Of a stretch of 64,000 nt of DNA, positions 1 to 7,630 are shown in pieces (the stretch's first letter is position 1; every line of letters begins with the position of its first letter). This DNA is from Herbiconiux sp. SALV-R1 (lineage in GTDB: Bacteria > Actinomycetota > Actinomycetes > Actinomycetales > Microbacteriaceae). Where the stretch lies: contig NZ_CP053344.1 of the NCBI RefSeq assembly GCF_013113715.1, forward strand, positions 3,224,001-3,288,000, written 5' to 3'. The notes beneath the pieces were generated by a model, which did not search any database, was not told the origin of the DNA, and worked only from the letters and a program-made list of their open reading frames with translations. Made by a program: the position numbers and the translations under genes.

Positions 1-77
1 GCGGCCGGCTGCTCGCGCTGGATCAGCGACAATTCTACTGGGAGCGACCGGCCGCCCCGACGACCGAGGAGGGCGAC

Positions 78-1391
78 ATGGGCGACGCGCTGCTGCACCT
101 GCGCATCGTCGACGGCCCGTTCCTCTGGGGCACGTACGCGCTCGCCGCCGCGGTGTTCATCTATCTCCTGCTGCGACGGCCGACGCGGCGCTGGGTCGTC
201 ACCGCCGCATCCGCTCTCCTCGCCGGCACGGTGCTCGCCCTCGCCGCCACCTTCGTGGTGCAAGACGTGCTCGACCTGTTCAACTCGCCGATGACCATCA
301 CGGCGCGGCTGTGGATCGTGGCGGCAGGAGCATCCGTTGCCCTCGCCGTGGTGAACCTGTGGCGCTCGCGCTGGTGGCGCAAGGTGGTCGCGGTGTGGGC
401 GATCGCGCTGTTCGCGTGGACGGCGACGCTCGGCATCTCAGCCGACTTCGGCATTCTGAAGAACCTCGGCGACCTGCTCGACATCGAGGTGGAGCAGCCG
501 CTCGACCTCGCCTCGCTCGCGCCGCACTCCGAGAACCCCGGCGGGCCGTTCACCGAGTGGTGGAGCGCGCCCGTCTCGATGCCGGCGGAGAGCGCGCACG
601 GCACCGTCGCGATCCCGGCGAGCGACCCCGACTTCCACCCGCGCGACGCCGTCGTGTACCTGCCCCCCGCTGCGCGGCTCGCGGATGCCCCGGCCCTCCC
701 CGTGGTCGTCTTTCTGAGCGGGCAGCCGGGAGCGCCCGACGTCGCCGACATCGGCGAGGTGCTCGACGACTTCGCCGCGGAGCACGACGGGCTCGCGCCG
801 ATCGTGGTGTCGATCGACCACCTGGGCGGCGACGGCGGCAACAACCCGCTCTGCGTCGACGGCTACCAGGGCGACGCCTTCAGCTACGTGAACGTCGACG
901 CCCCCGCCTTCATCGAGGAGCACTTCAACGTGCTGCCGGGGCGGGAGAACTGGACCATCGCCGGGTTCTCGAACGGCGGCGAGTGCGCCATCGCGTCGGC
1001 TGCCGCGAACCCCGAGACCTGGGGCGGGGTGATCGACATCTCGGGCGAGCTCGAACCCGATCTGGGCAGCGAGCGGGAGACGCTGGAGGAGGGTTTCGGG
1101 GGCGACCAGGAGGCGTACGACGCGGCGAAGCCGCTGACGATCCTCGCCGCGGGCGCCGCCGACCCCGCGACCGCTGCGCTCTACGCTGACACCCTCGCCG
1201 TGTTCGGCGACGGGTCGGAGGACGAGCCCTACCTCACCGCCACGCGCACCCTGGTCGTGGCGGCGGGGGAGGCCGGCATGCGGTCGAACCTCGTCATCTC
1301 GGAGGGCACCGGGCACGAGTCGGCGACCATCGAGTACGTGTTCGGGCAGGCGTTCGGGCTGTTCTACCCGCGGTGGGGGTTCGGGGGCTGA
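78..1391 (+). CDS. Membrane-anchored alpha/beta-hydrolase (putative esterase)
   Basis: This is a 437-residue protein with about four hydrophobic segments in its first 125 residues, followed by an extracytoplasmic esterase-like domain. The nucleophile elbow GFSNGGE places the likely catalytic serine at residue 298, and the histidine of GTGHES at 413 is the probable triad histidine. The layout resembles antigen 85/esterase D relatives fused to a membrane anchor, but the substrate is unknown. ATG 78 is chosen because GAGGAGG lies 5 bases upstream. The frame stays open to the window edge, but no ATG, GTG or TTG is visible there. It is monocistronic as far as can be seen. Confidence 0.75.
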   Translation: MGDALLHLRIVDGPFLWGTYALAAAVFIYLLLRRPTRRWVVTAASALLAGTVLALAATFVVQDVLDLFNSPMTITARLWIVAAGASVALAVVNLWRSRWWRKVVAVWAIALFAWTATLGISADFGILKNLGDLLDIEVEQPLDLASLAPHSENPGGPFTEWWSAPVSMPAESAHGTVAIPASDPDFHPRDAVVYLPPAARLADAPALPVVVFLSGQPGAPDVADIGEVLDDFAAEHDGLAPIVVSIDHLGGDGGNNPLCVDGYQGDAFSYVNVDAPAFIEEHFNVLPGRENWTIAGFSNGGECAIASAAANPETWGGVIDISGELEPDLGSERETLEEGFGGDQEAYDAAKPLTILAAGAADPATAALYADTLAVFGDGSEDEPYLTATRTLVVAAGEAGMRSNLVISEGTGHESATIEYVFGQAFGLFYPRWGFGG

Positions 1392-1488
1392 GGGCGGGGG
1401 CGTCGCTGCGCTGCGGGCGCTGCCGACGCTGCCGGCGCTGAGCTGCGCGTCCCCTGATCTGGGGGCGGGGCACGGCACGGCTCGCCGC

Positions 1489-1494
1489 TAGTGT
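1489..1494 (+). promoter_or_regulatory. Candidate -10 box (TAGTGT) for the metallophosphoesterase gene
   Basis: TAGTGT fits TANNNT. The transcript would start near 1501, followed by a GAAGGA ribosome-binding site at 1512-1517 and the GTG start at 1523. No clear -35 box is visible. Confidence 0.4.
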
Positions 1495-1522
1495 CAGATT
1501 ACCCCACCCCCGAAGGATTCCC

Positions 1523-3388
1523 GTGCCCGGACTGTCTCGGCGTCAGTTCATCGCTGCCGTCGGCGCACTCGCTGCGGCGAGCGCCATCCCCCGCGAGGTG
1601 CTCGGGCCGGCGCTGGCGGGCCAGGCCTCGCCACTCGGAGCGGGCGCCACTCCGCAGCATCCGCTCGTCTCCGCCACCGCCGTCGACCCCGCCGCCGCAG
1701 CGGCCGCGGCCCCGAGCACCCTGCAGCAGACGATCCTGCAGGGCGCCGTGCAGAAGGGGTCGTACCGCACGCTCGTGACCGGCCCGGGCGAGCCCTACCT
1801 GCCGCGCCTCGATGTGCTCGGCCGCGCGCCGGAGGCGGGCCGTGTCGCCGCGCGCCGTTCGCTGCTCTACCTCGGCCACCTCTCCGACATGCACGTCATC
1901 GACGCCCAGTCGCCCGGGCGCATCGAACCGATGATCGTGCAAGACCACTCCGCCTGGGGCTCCGCGTTCCATCCGCAAGACCCGCTGAGCCCCCACGTCA
2001 CGGCCTCCACCGTGAAATCGTTTTCCGACCTGCGTTACAGCCCCCTCACGGGAGCACCCATGGGCGCCGTCATAGTCACCGGCGACAGCGCCGACATGCA
2101 CTCGCACCGCGAGCTGCGCTGGTACATCGACCTGCTCGACGGGCTCTCGGTCGACCCGAAGACGAGCGACACCTTCGAGGGCGTGCAGGCCTGGGCCGAG
2201 GCCGTCTGGGCCTACCGGCCGGGCGACCCCGCGGGCGGGTCGTTCGGCGACTACGGCTTTCCCACCCTGCCCGAGCTGCTCGACCAGTCGATCGCCCAGC
2301 CCGTGCAGTCGGTCGGGCTCCCGGCGCCCTGGTACACCGTCTACGGCAACCACGAGACGCTGCTGCTCGGCACCTTCGGTCTCGACTCGCAGCTGCGCGA
2401 CCTCGCCGTCGGCGGGCAGAAGTCGTACACACTCGAGGGTACGGCGAGCGCCGCCGTCGCGGGCTACGCCGCCCAGACCGGGGCCGCCCAGCGGGCCCTC
2501 GACGCCCTCGGCCTCGCCCTCGGCCTCCGCCCCGGGTTCAAGAGCGTGCCCGCCGACCCCTCCCGCGCGCTGTTCAGCCAGCGGGAGTTCATGGAGCAGC
2601 ACTTCGAGACCGAGCCCGACCCGGGCCCCGTCGGCCACGGCTTCACCGAGCACAACCTCGCGAGCGGCGAGACCTGGTGGAAGGCCGACCTGAGCCCGAC
2701 CGTGCGCGCCTTCGGTCTCGACACCTGCAACCAGGTGGCGGGGCCCGACGGTGCGGTGCCCGACAACCAGTTCCGCTGGTTGCGGGGCGAGCTCGAGACG
2801 GCGACCGAGGAGAACAAGCTGGTTCTGGTGCTCAGCCACCACAACAGCGACACCCTCGAGAACCGCGCCCACCGTCCCGGACAGCACGAGCTGCTGCACG
2901 GCGCCGAGGTGTTCGTGGCGATGCTGCTGGAGTTCCCCGTGGTGGTCGGCTGGCTGAACGGGCACACGCACCTCAACCAGATCCTCGCCCACCGTGCGCC
3001 GGGCGGAGGCGGGTTCTGGGAGATCACCACAGCATCCTGCATCGACTTCCCGCAGCAGCAGCAGATGGTCGAGCTCGTCGACAACCGCGACGGCACCCTG
3101 TCGCTGTTCACCACCGTGGTCGACCACGCGGCGGATGCGGTTCCCGGCTCCTCGGGGTCGTACCTCGACCTCGCCTCCCGCAGTCGCGAGCTCGCCTCGA
3201 ACGACTGGGCCGAGACGCCGCTCATGCGCCGGGGGTCGCCCCTCGACCGCAACACCGAGCTGCTGCTTCCCGCTCCGTTCGACCTCGAGGGCATCACCGA
3301 CGCGCAGCTCGAGCTGCAGCACATGGTGGAGCGCACGCGCCTCCTGCAGCACGAGTCTCGGCTCGCCGAGGCGGAGGGGCGGTCGTGA
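1523..3388 (+). CDS. Tat-exported metallophosphoesterase (TIGR03767-like)
   Basis: This 621-residue protein begins with a twin-arginine signal (SRRQFIAA followed by an Ala-rich hydrophobic stretch), so it is probably exported folded with its metals. The calcineurin-like metal-binding motifs occur in order: HLSDMHV, GDSADMH, GNHE, SHHNSD and GHTH. This identifies a binuclear metal phosphoesterase, and the length fits the TIGR03767 family of actinobacteria. The GTG start follows GAAGGA by 5 bases. Its stop codon overlaps the next start (GTGA), so translation is probably coupled to the lipoprotein that follows. The substrate cannot be read from the sequence. Confidence 0.85.
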   Translation: MPGLSRRQFIAAVGALAAASAIPREVLGPALAGQASPLGAGATPQHPLVSATAVDPAAAAAAAPSTLQQTILQGAVQKGSYRTLVTGPGEPYLPRLDVLGRAPEAGRVAARRSLLYLGHLSDMHVIDAQSPGRIEPMIVQDHSAWGSAFHPQDPLSPHVTASTVKSFSDLRYSPLTGAPMGAVIVTGDSADMHSHRELRWYIDLLDGLSVDPKTSDTFEGVQAWAEAVWAYRPGDPAGGSFGDYGFPTLPELLDQSIAQPVQSVGLPAPWYTVYGNHETLLLGTFGLDSQLRDLAVGGQKSYTLEGTASAAVAGYAAQTGAAQRALDALGLALGLRPGFKSVPADPSRALFSQREFMEQHFETEPDPGPVGHGFTEHNLASGETWWKADLSPTVRAFGLDTCNQVAGPDGAVPDNQFRWLRGELETATEENKLVLVLSHHNSDTLENRAHRPGQHELLHGAEVFVAMLLEFPVVVGWLNGHTHLNQILAHRAPGGGGFWEITTASCIDFPQQQQMVELVDNRDGTLSLFTTVVDHAADAVPGSSGSYLDLASRSRELASNDWAETPLMRRGSPLDRNTELLLPAPFDLEGITDAQLELQHMVERTRLLQHESRLAEAEGRS

Positions 3389-3747
3389 GCCGCGCAGGGC
3401 GGGCTGTCGCCGTCACCGGCGCCGTCGCTGCGGGGGCACTGGCGGTGCTCGCGCTGGGCGGGTGCTCGCAGATCTCCGCGCTCGCGCCCGTCGGGGGCGA
3501 CGAGCTCGCCGAGGTGCGGTTCGCTGCCATCGACGTGCTGCTCGAGAAGGACGTCGACGTGCTCGAAGCGCCCGTGTGCTCGGTCGACGGCACGGACATC
3601 TCCTGCGCGGGCAGCACCGTCGACGGCGAGACCATCGACGTCACCTCGAGCACGGCCGACGACGCGCAGCTCACGGTGCTCGTCGACGGCACGCAGGTCT
3701 TCTCCGGGCCACTGCAGTCGGTGCTCGACGAGGCGGCCCGCTCGTGA
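3385..3747 (+). CDS. Small lipoprotein, coupled to the metallophosphoesterase
   Basis: This 120-residue protein starts at a GTG overlapping the previous stop. It has an n-region with arginines, a hydrophobic stretch and a lipobox ending LGGC, so it is probably anchored to the outer face of the membrane. The mature part contains two further cysteines (PVCSVD and ISCAG) and loosely resembles the DUF4333-type lipoproteins, an uncertain match. It overlaps both neighbours by 4 bases, so the three genes 1523-4469 form a tightly coupled operon. Confidence 0.7.
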   Translation: MSRAGRAVAVTGAVAAGALAVLALGGCSQISALAPVGGDELAEVRFAAIDVLLEKDVDVLEAPVCSVDGTDISCAGSTVDGETIDVTSSTADDAQLTVLVDGTQVFSGPLQSVLDEAARS

Positions 3748-4469
3748 CGGGGGCACCACCGCCTCCGGTGCGGGGCATCGGCGGGTGGCGGCTGCTGGCG
3801 CGAGCCGGCGGGTGGCTCGCGCTCGTGGTCGTCGCGCACGCCGCTCTGCAGGCCGCTCTCGTCGCGGTCTCGCCGCCCCTCGCCCTCTCGAGCGCGGGCG
3901 TGCTCCTCGCGGTGGCCTCGGCGCTCGCCCTCCTCGCGGCGACGATCACGCTGTGGCTGCTCGCGTCTCGCGCGGCGGCGCGCCCGACTGGTGCAGGCGC
4001 AGGCGCCTCGCCGACAATTGCGGCGGCAGCGGCAGGCGCGGCGGACGCCGCCGCATCCACCCTGGGCGAGAGCGCGGCCGGCACGGGCACGGCATCCCGC
4101 GCAGGCTCAGGCGGAGGCGCGCCCACGATCCGACGCACCGTCGGGTGGGTCGTCGTCACGGGCGTGGTCTGCGCGGTCGTGGGGGTCGTCGCGCCCTATC
4201 TCCTGCCCGTCGTGGCGGCCGTCGGGTGCCCGCTCATCGCCACCGGCAGCCCGCGCGGCGTCGCGCGGCTCGCATCGGCCCACCCTGGGCGTTTCGTCGT
4301 GCTGCTCGTGGTGACCGCCCTGGCGGTCGTGGGGGCGTTCCTGGTGTCGCTGCTGCTCGGGCTCTTCGTGACGGGGTGGCCGGCAGCCGCGGGCACCTGG
4401 CCGGCGGCGGGTGTCGCCGCTGCCGTGCTCGTGTGCCAGTGGGTCGCGCTGGCGCGGCGAGCCACCTAA
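3744..4469 (+). CDS. Hypothetical multi-pass membrane protein
   Basis: This 241-residue protein starts at a GTG overlapping the upstream stop (GTGA). About five hydrophobic segments are visible: two near the N-terminus, then a Gly/Ala/Ser-rich loop of roughly 50 residues, then three more. I recognise no family. The position as third gene of an overlapping operon suggests it works with the exported phosphoesterase and the lipoprotein, but nothing shows how. Confidence 0.6.
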   Translation: MTGAPPPPVRGIGGWRLLARAGGWLALVVVAHAALQAALVAVSPPLALSSAGVLLAVASALALLAATITLWLLASRAAARPTGAGAGASPTIAAAAAGAADAAASTLGESAAGTGTASRAGSGGGAPTIRRTVGWVVVTGVVCAVVGVVAPYLLPVVAAVGCPLIATGSPRGVARLASAHPGRFVVLLVVTALAVVGAFLVSLLLGLFVTGWPAAAGTWPAAGVAAAVLVCQWVALARRAT

Positions 4470-4583
4470 GCGCTCGGGTGAGAAGGAGAAGAACCACAGA
4501 TTTTTGGAGGACCGAGGCGCATCCGACCGTCGGCCGCGACGTCGTCCGCGAGCCCGGGTGACAGAATCGAAGCGGGGGTGCGC

Positions 4584-5828
4584 ATGACCGGGCAGGGCGA
4601 TCGCGGAGCCGAGCGCGAGATCGAGCGCTGGCTGCGCCGCAGAGGACTCCCCGCGTTCGTGCGACGGGAGGCCCGCAGCGACCTCCTGCTCGCGCGCACA
4701 CTCCCGTTCCTCGTCTTCCTGCTGGTCGTCTCGGTGGCGGGTTCGGGCCTCGTGCGCGCTCGCCTCAGCATCGAGGTCGCGAACCCGTCGCTCGTGGTGG
4801 TGCTGGGCGTGCTGGTGGTGCTGGTCGTGCTGGTCATCCTCGCGGTGCCCGTGGTCGCCGGGGTGCTCACGGCCGCTCTGCTCCGCCGCGCGCCCCGATC
4901 GGCCGTCCCGCTCGCGATCGTGGTGGGGCTGCTCTTCCTCGTGGCGGTGCCGGTCGCGGTGGGCGTCTGGCAGTCCCCCACCGCGGGCGCGGCCATCGCC
5001 GCCTCGCACATCGCGTTGACGGCGCTCAGCCTCGCCCTCACCTGGCTCGGCGCGGGCTCGCTCGTGGCCTCGGCCTTCTCCACCGCCTGGCGGCAGACGG
5101 CGGCCGTCGGAGCGCTCGTCACGCGGGCCCTGCCCATCCTCATGCTCGTCATCGTGTTCGCCTTCTTCTCCCGCCCGGTGTGGGAGGTGACGAGCACCAT
5201 GTCGGCCGAGCGCCTGCTCGCCGTCGCCGCCTTCTTCGGGGTGCTCGGCCTTCTGTTCGTGGTGCCGATCAGCCGCGCCGAGATGCGCGAGCTCGAGCAG
5301 CGCCCCGCCGGCACGCAACCCTCCGGCGCACCCCCGCTCTCGCGCGGCGAGCGCCTCAACCTGCAGGCCGGACTCGTCGTGGCCCTCGCTCTGCAGACGC
5401 TGCTGTTCTCCGCGATCGTGTGCGTCATCCTCGTGCTCCTCGGCACCCTCGCCCTGTCGGAAGAGGTGCTGCACGAGTGGGTGGGCGATCGCCTGATGTT
5501 CGTGCAGCTCGCCGGGGTCGAAGTGCCGTTCACCTGGGCGCTGCTGAAGACCGCGGTGTTCCTCAGCTGCATCTCGTCGCTCAACTTCCTCGTGTCGGCC
5601 ACCACCAACGCGAGCTACCGCGACGCGTTCTTCCACCCCATGGTCGACGGTGCGCGCACAGCGCTCGGCGTGCGGGATGCGTACCGAACCGGGCAGACGG
5701 ATGTCGCGCTGCCGCGCCGCGTCGTGACGAGGCACCGGTCGCACCGGGCCGACGCCCACCCCTACTCCGACTCCGACTCCCAGGAGGAGCCGACGATGGT
5801 GGAGCCCGGCCCGGGCACGGCAGGATGA
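4584..5828 (+). CDS. Hypothetical multi-pass membrane protein
   Basis: This 414-residue protein has a charged N-terminal head (EREIERWLRRRGLP) and about ten hydrophobic segments. The family is not recognised. I prefer ATG 4584, which follows a run of G at 4573-4577 by 6 bases. A GTG two codons earlier (4578) is possible. The last 60 residues are hydrophilic and rich in Arg, His, Asp and Ser. Its stop overlaps a mini-ORF that leads into the next gene, so 4584-6618 may be translated in a coupled manner. Confidence 0.6.
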   Translation: MTGQGDRGAEREIERWLRRRGLPAFVRREARSDLLLARTLPFLVFLLVVSVAGSGLVRARLSIEVANPSLVVVLGVLVVLVVLVILAVPVVAGVLTAALLRRAPRSAVPLAIVVGLLFLVAVPVAVGVWQSPTAGAAIAASHIALTALSLALTWLGAGSLVASAFSTAWRQTAAVGALVTRALPILMLVIVFAFFSRPVWEVTSTMSAERLLAVAAFFGVLGLLFVVPISRAEMRELEQRPAGTQPSGAPPLSRGERLNLQAGLVVALALQTLLFSAIVCVILVLLGTLALSEEVLHEWVGDRLMFVQLAGVEVPFTWALLKTAVFLSCISSLNFLVSATTNASYRDAFFHPMVDGARTALGVRDAYRTGQTDVALPRRVVTRHRSHRADAHPYSDSDSQEEPTMVEPGPGTAG

Positions 5829-5860
5829 CGATGACGAGCGCCGACGAGGGAGAACGATGA
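5825..5860 (+). other. 11-codon mini-ORF joining two genes by ATGA overlaps
   Basis: The reading frame MTMTSADEGER starts in the ATGA overlap at the stop of the upstream membrane-protein gene and ends in the ATGA overlap at the start of the septum-formation gene. It could pass ribosomes from one gene to the next. The GAGGGAG near 5846-5852 also serves as a ribosome-binding site for the downstream gene, so the mini-ORF may be incidental. Confidence 0.3.
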
Positions 5861-6618
5861 GCGAGTACAACCCAGCGGCCCGGCCGCCGGCGGCCGGCCG
5901 GCCCGAAGACCCCGACAAGACCCTGGGCTTCGTGGGGCTCGGCGCCTCCCTGGTCGTGAACGTCGCCGGCATCGTGATCTCGGCGATCGCGCTGCAGCAA
6001 TCGCGCCGGGCGGGTTACCGCAACTCCGCGGCGCTGGCCGGCCTCATCGTCGGCGGCTCCACCCTGGTGCTGGGTCTTCTCGTCGGCATCGTGGTGACGG
6101 TGCCGGCGTTCACGATCAGTTTCGGCGTGCTCGCCATGGCCGCGGGGTCGGCCGTCGCATCGGGAGGCTCCTGGAGCTCGTCGGGCCCGTCGGGCCCCTC
6201 GACGGGCGAGAACCCCGGCCCCGGGCAGGGCGGCGAGACGCCGGGCGAACCCGGCGGGGCACCGTTCGCCTACGGCGTCGGCGACTGCTTCCTCGAGCCC
6301 GAGCCCGGCGACGGGGCGGTCGACGTCGTCGACTGCGACGAGGCGCACGACTACGAGGTCTACGACGAGTTCGAGGTGCCCGACACCGCCGACGGCGCCT
6401 ACCCGGGCGACGACCGCATGGGCTACGCGGCCGACGAGGGCTGCCTCGACCGCTTCGAAGACTTCACCGGCATCGCCTGGGACGACTCGCTCTACGACTT
6501 CACCTACGCCGCCCCGAACGAGACCACCTGGACCGACTACGACGACCGCCTCGTGCTCTGCGCCGTCTTCGACCCTGAGGGTCCCACGCGCGGCAGCCTG
6601 GAGGACGTCGGGGAGTAG
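5857..6618 (+). CDS. DUF4190 / septum-formation-family membrane protein
   Basis: This is a 253-residue protein. Residues about 22-95 contain hydrophobic helices with the small Gly-rich pattern of DUF4190. A Ser/Pro/Gly linker follows, then an extracytoplasmic domain with four conserved-looking cysteines (GDCFLE, VDCDEAH, GCLDRF, LCAVF). The GDCF and CxxxH patterns are those of the septum-formation domain (PF13845) common in actinobacteria. The biochemical role of that domain is not established. The ATG overlaps the mini-ORF stop and is preceded by GAGGGAG. Confidence 0.75.
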   Translation: MSEYNPAARPPAAGRPEDPDKTLGFVGLGASLVVNVAGIVISAIALQQSRRAGYRNSAALAGLIVGGSTLVLGLLVGIVVTVPAFTISFGVLAMAAGSAVASGGSWSSSGPSGPSTGENPGPGQGGETPGEPGGAPFAYGVGDCFLEPEPGDGAVDVVDCDEAHDYEVYDEFEVPDTADGAYPGDDRMGYAADEGCLDRFEDFTGIAWDDSLYDFTYAAPNETTWTDYDDRLVLCAVFDPEGPTRGSLEDVGE

Positions 6619-6633
6619 ACGAGGCTACGTCGC

Positions 6634-7593
6634 TCAGGAGGCCTTGGTCGACTTCTTCGCGGGGGCCTTCTTGGCGGCGGGTTTCTTGGCGGCGGCCTTC
6701 TTGGCCGGCGCCTTCTTCTCGTCGACCGATCCCTTCGACCCGGAACGCGACGACGATCGCGACGTTCCCGACCCCGACGACTTCGACCCCGACCCCGACC
6801 CTCCCCCGCGGCTCTTGTCGACCGAGCGCCGCAGCGCCTCCATCAGGTCGAGCACCTCTCCCCCGCCGTCCTCCTCGCCGGGCTTGCGCCCGAAGGTCTC
6901 GTCGGTGTCGACGGCGTCGCCCGCCTCGAGCTTGGCCTCGATGAGCGTGCGCAGCTGCTCCTGGTAGTCGTCGGTGAACTTTTCGGGCGCGAAGTCGCTC
7001 GAGAACTGGTCGACCAGCGACATCGCCATCTCGAGCTCCTGCGACGACACCCGCGTGGGCTCGTCGAGCGCGGGGAAGGCAGCTTCGCGCACCTCGTCGT
7101 CCCAGAGCAGAGACTGCAGCACGAGCACGTCGCCGCGCACCCGCAGCGCCCCGAGCCGGGTCTTCTGCCGCAGGGCGAAGTGCACGATCGCGGTGCGGTC
7201 GGTGGTCTCGAGCGTCTTGCGCAGCAGCGCGTAGGCCTTCGGCGACTTCGAGTCGGGCTCGAGGTAGTAGCTCTTGTCGAGCATGATCGGATCGATCTGC
7301 TCGCTCGGCACGAACTCCACGACCTCGATCTCACGGCTGCGCTCCTCGGGCAGCGACGACAGGTCGTCCTTGGTGAGGATGACGGTGCGCTCCCCGTCGT
7401 CGTAGGCCCGCGCGATGTCGGCGTAGTCGATGATCTTGCCGTCGATCTCGCAGCGGCGCTGATACCGGATGCGCCCCCCATCCGCTTCGTGCACCTGATG
7501 CAGCGAGATGTCGTGGTCTTCCGTCGCACCGTAGACCTTCACCGGCACGTTGACCAGGCCGAAGGTGATCGCGCCCTTCCAGATCGATCGCAT
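6634..7593 (-). CDS. ku: Non-homologous end-joining protein Ku
   Basis: This 319-residue protein begins MRSIWKGAITFGLVNVPVK, the standard start of bacterial Ku, so ATG 7593 is chosen over an upstream in-frame codon at 7716. Bacterial Ku forms a homodimeric ring on double-strand DNA ends and recruits LigD. The core spans about residues 1-255. The remainder is a Ser/Gly linker and a Lys/Ala tail of KKA-type repeats, like the basic C-terminal extensions that bind DNA in other actinobacterial Ku proteins. It is divergent from ligD with 37 bases between the start codons, and its 3' end faces the septum-formation gene with 15 bases between. Confidence 0.96.
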   Translation of the reverse strand: MRSIWKGAITFGLVNVPVKVYGATEDHDISLHQVHEADGGRIRYQRRCEIDGKIIDYADIARAYDDGERTVILTKDDLSSLPEERSREIEVVEFVPSEQIDPIMLDKSYYLEPDSKSPKAYALLRKTLETTDRTAIVHFALRQKTRLGALRVRGDVLVLQSLLWDDEVREAAFPALDEPTRVSSQELEMAMSLVDQFSSDFAPEKFTDDYQEQLRTLIEAKLEAGDAVDTDETFGRKPGEEDGGGEVLDLMEALRRSVDKSRGGGSGSGSKSSGSGTSRSSSRSGSKGSVDEKKAPAKKAAAKKPAAKKAPAKKSTKAS

Positions 7594-7630
7594 ATGCCAT
7601 TCAACCCCGATCCCGGGCCAGGATGAAAGC

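Noticed and set aside
1499-3352. Long minus-strand open frame opposite the metallophosphoesterase
   Set aside because: It is a shadow of a gene with a Tat signal and all five metal-binding motifs.
4470-4561. Short frame between the two membrane-protein genes
   Set aside because: Starts at a GTG without a ribosome-binding site and has an arbitrary Arg-rich product.
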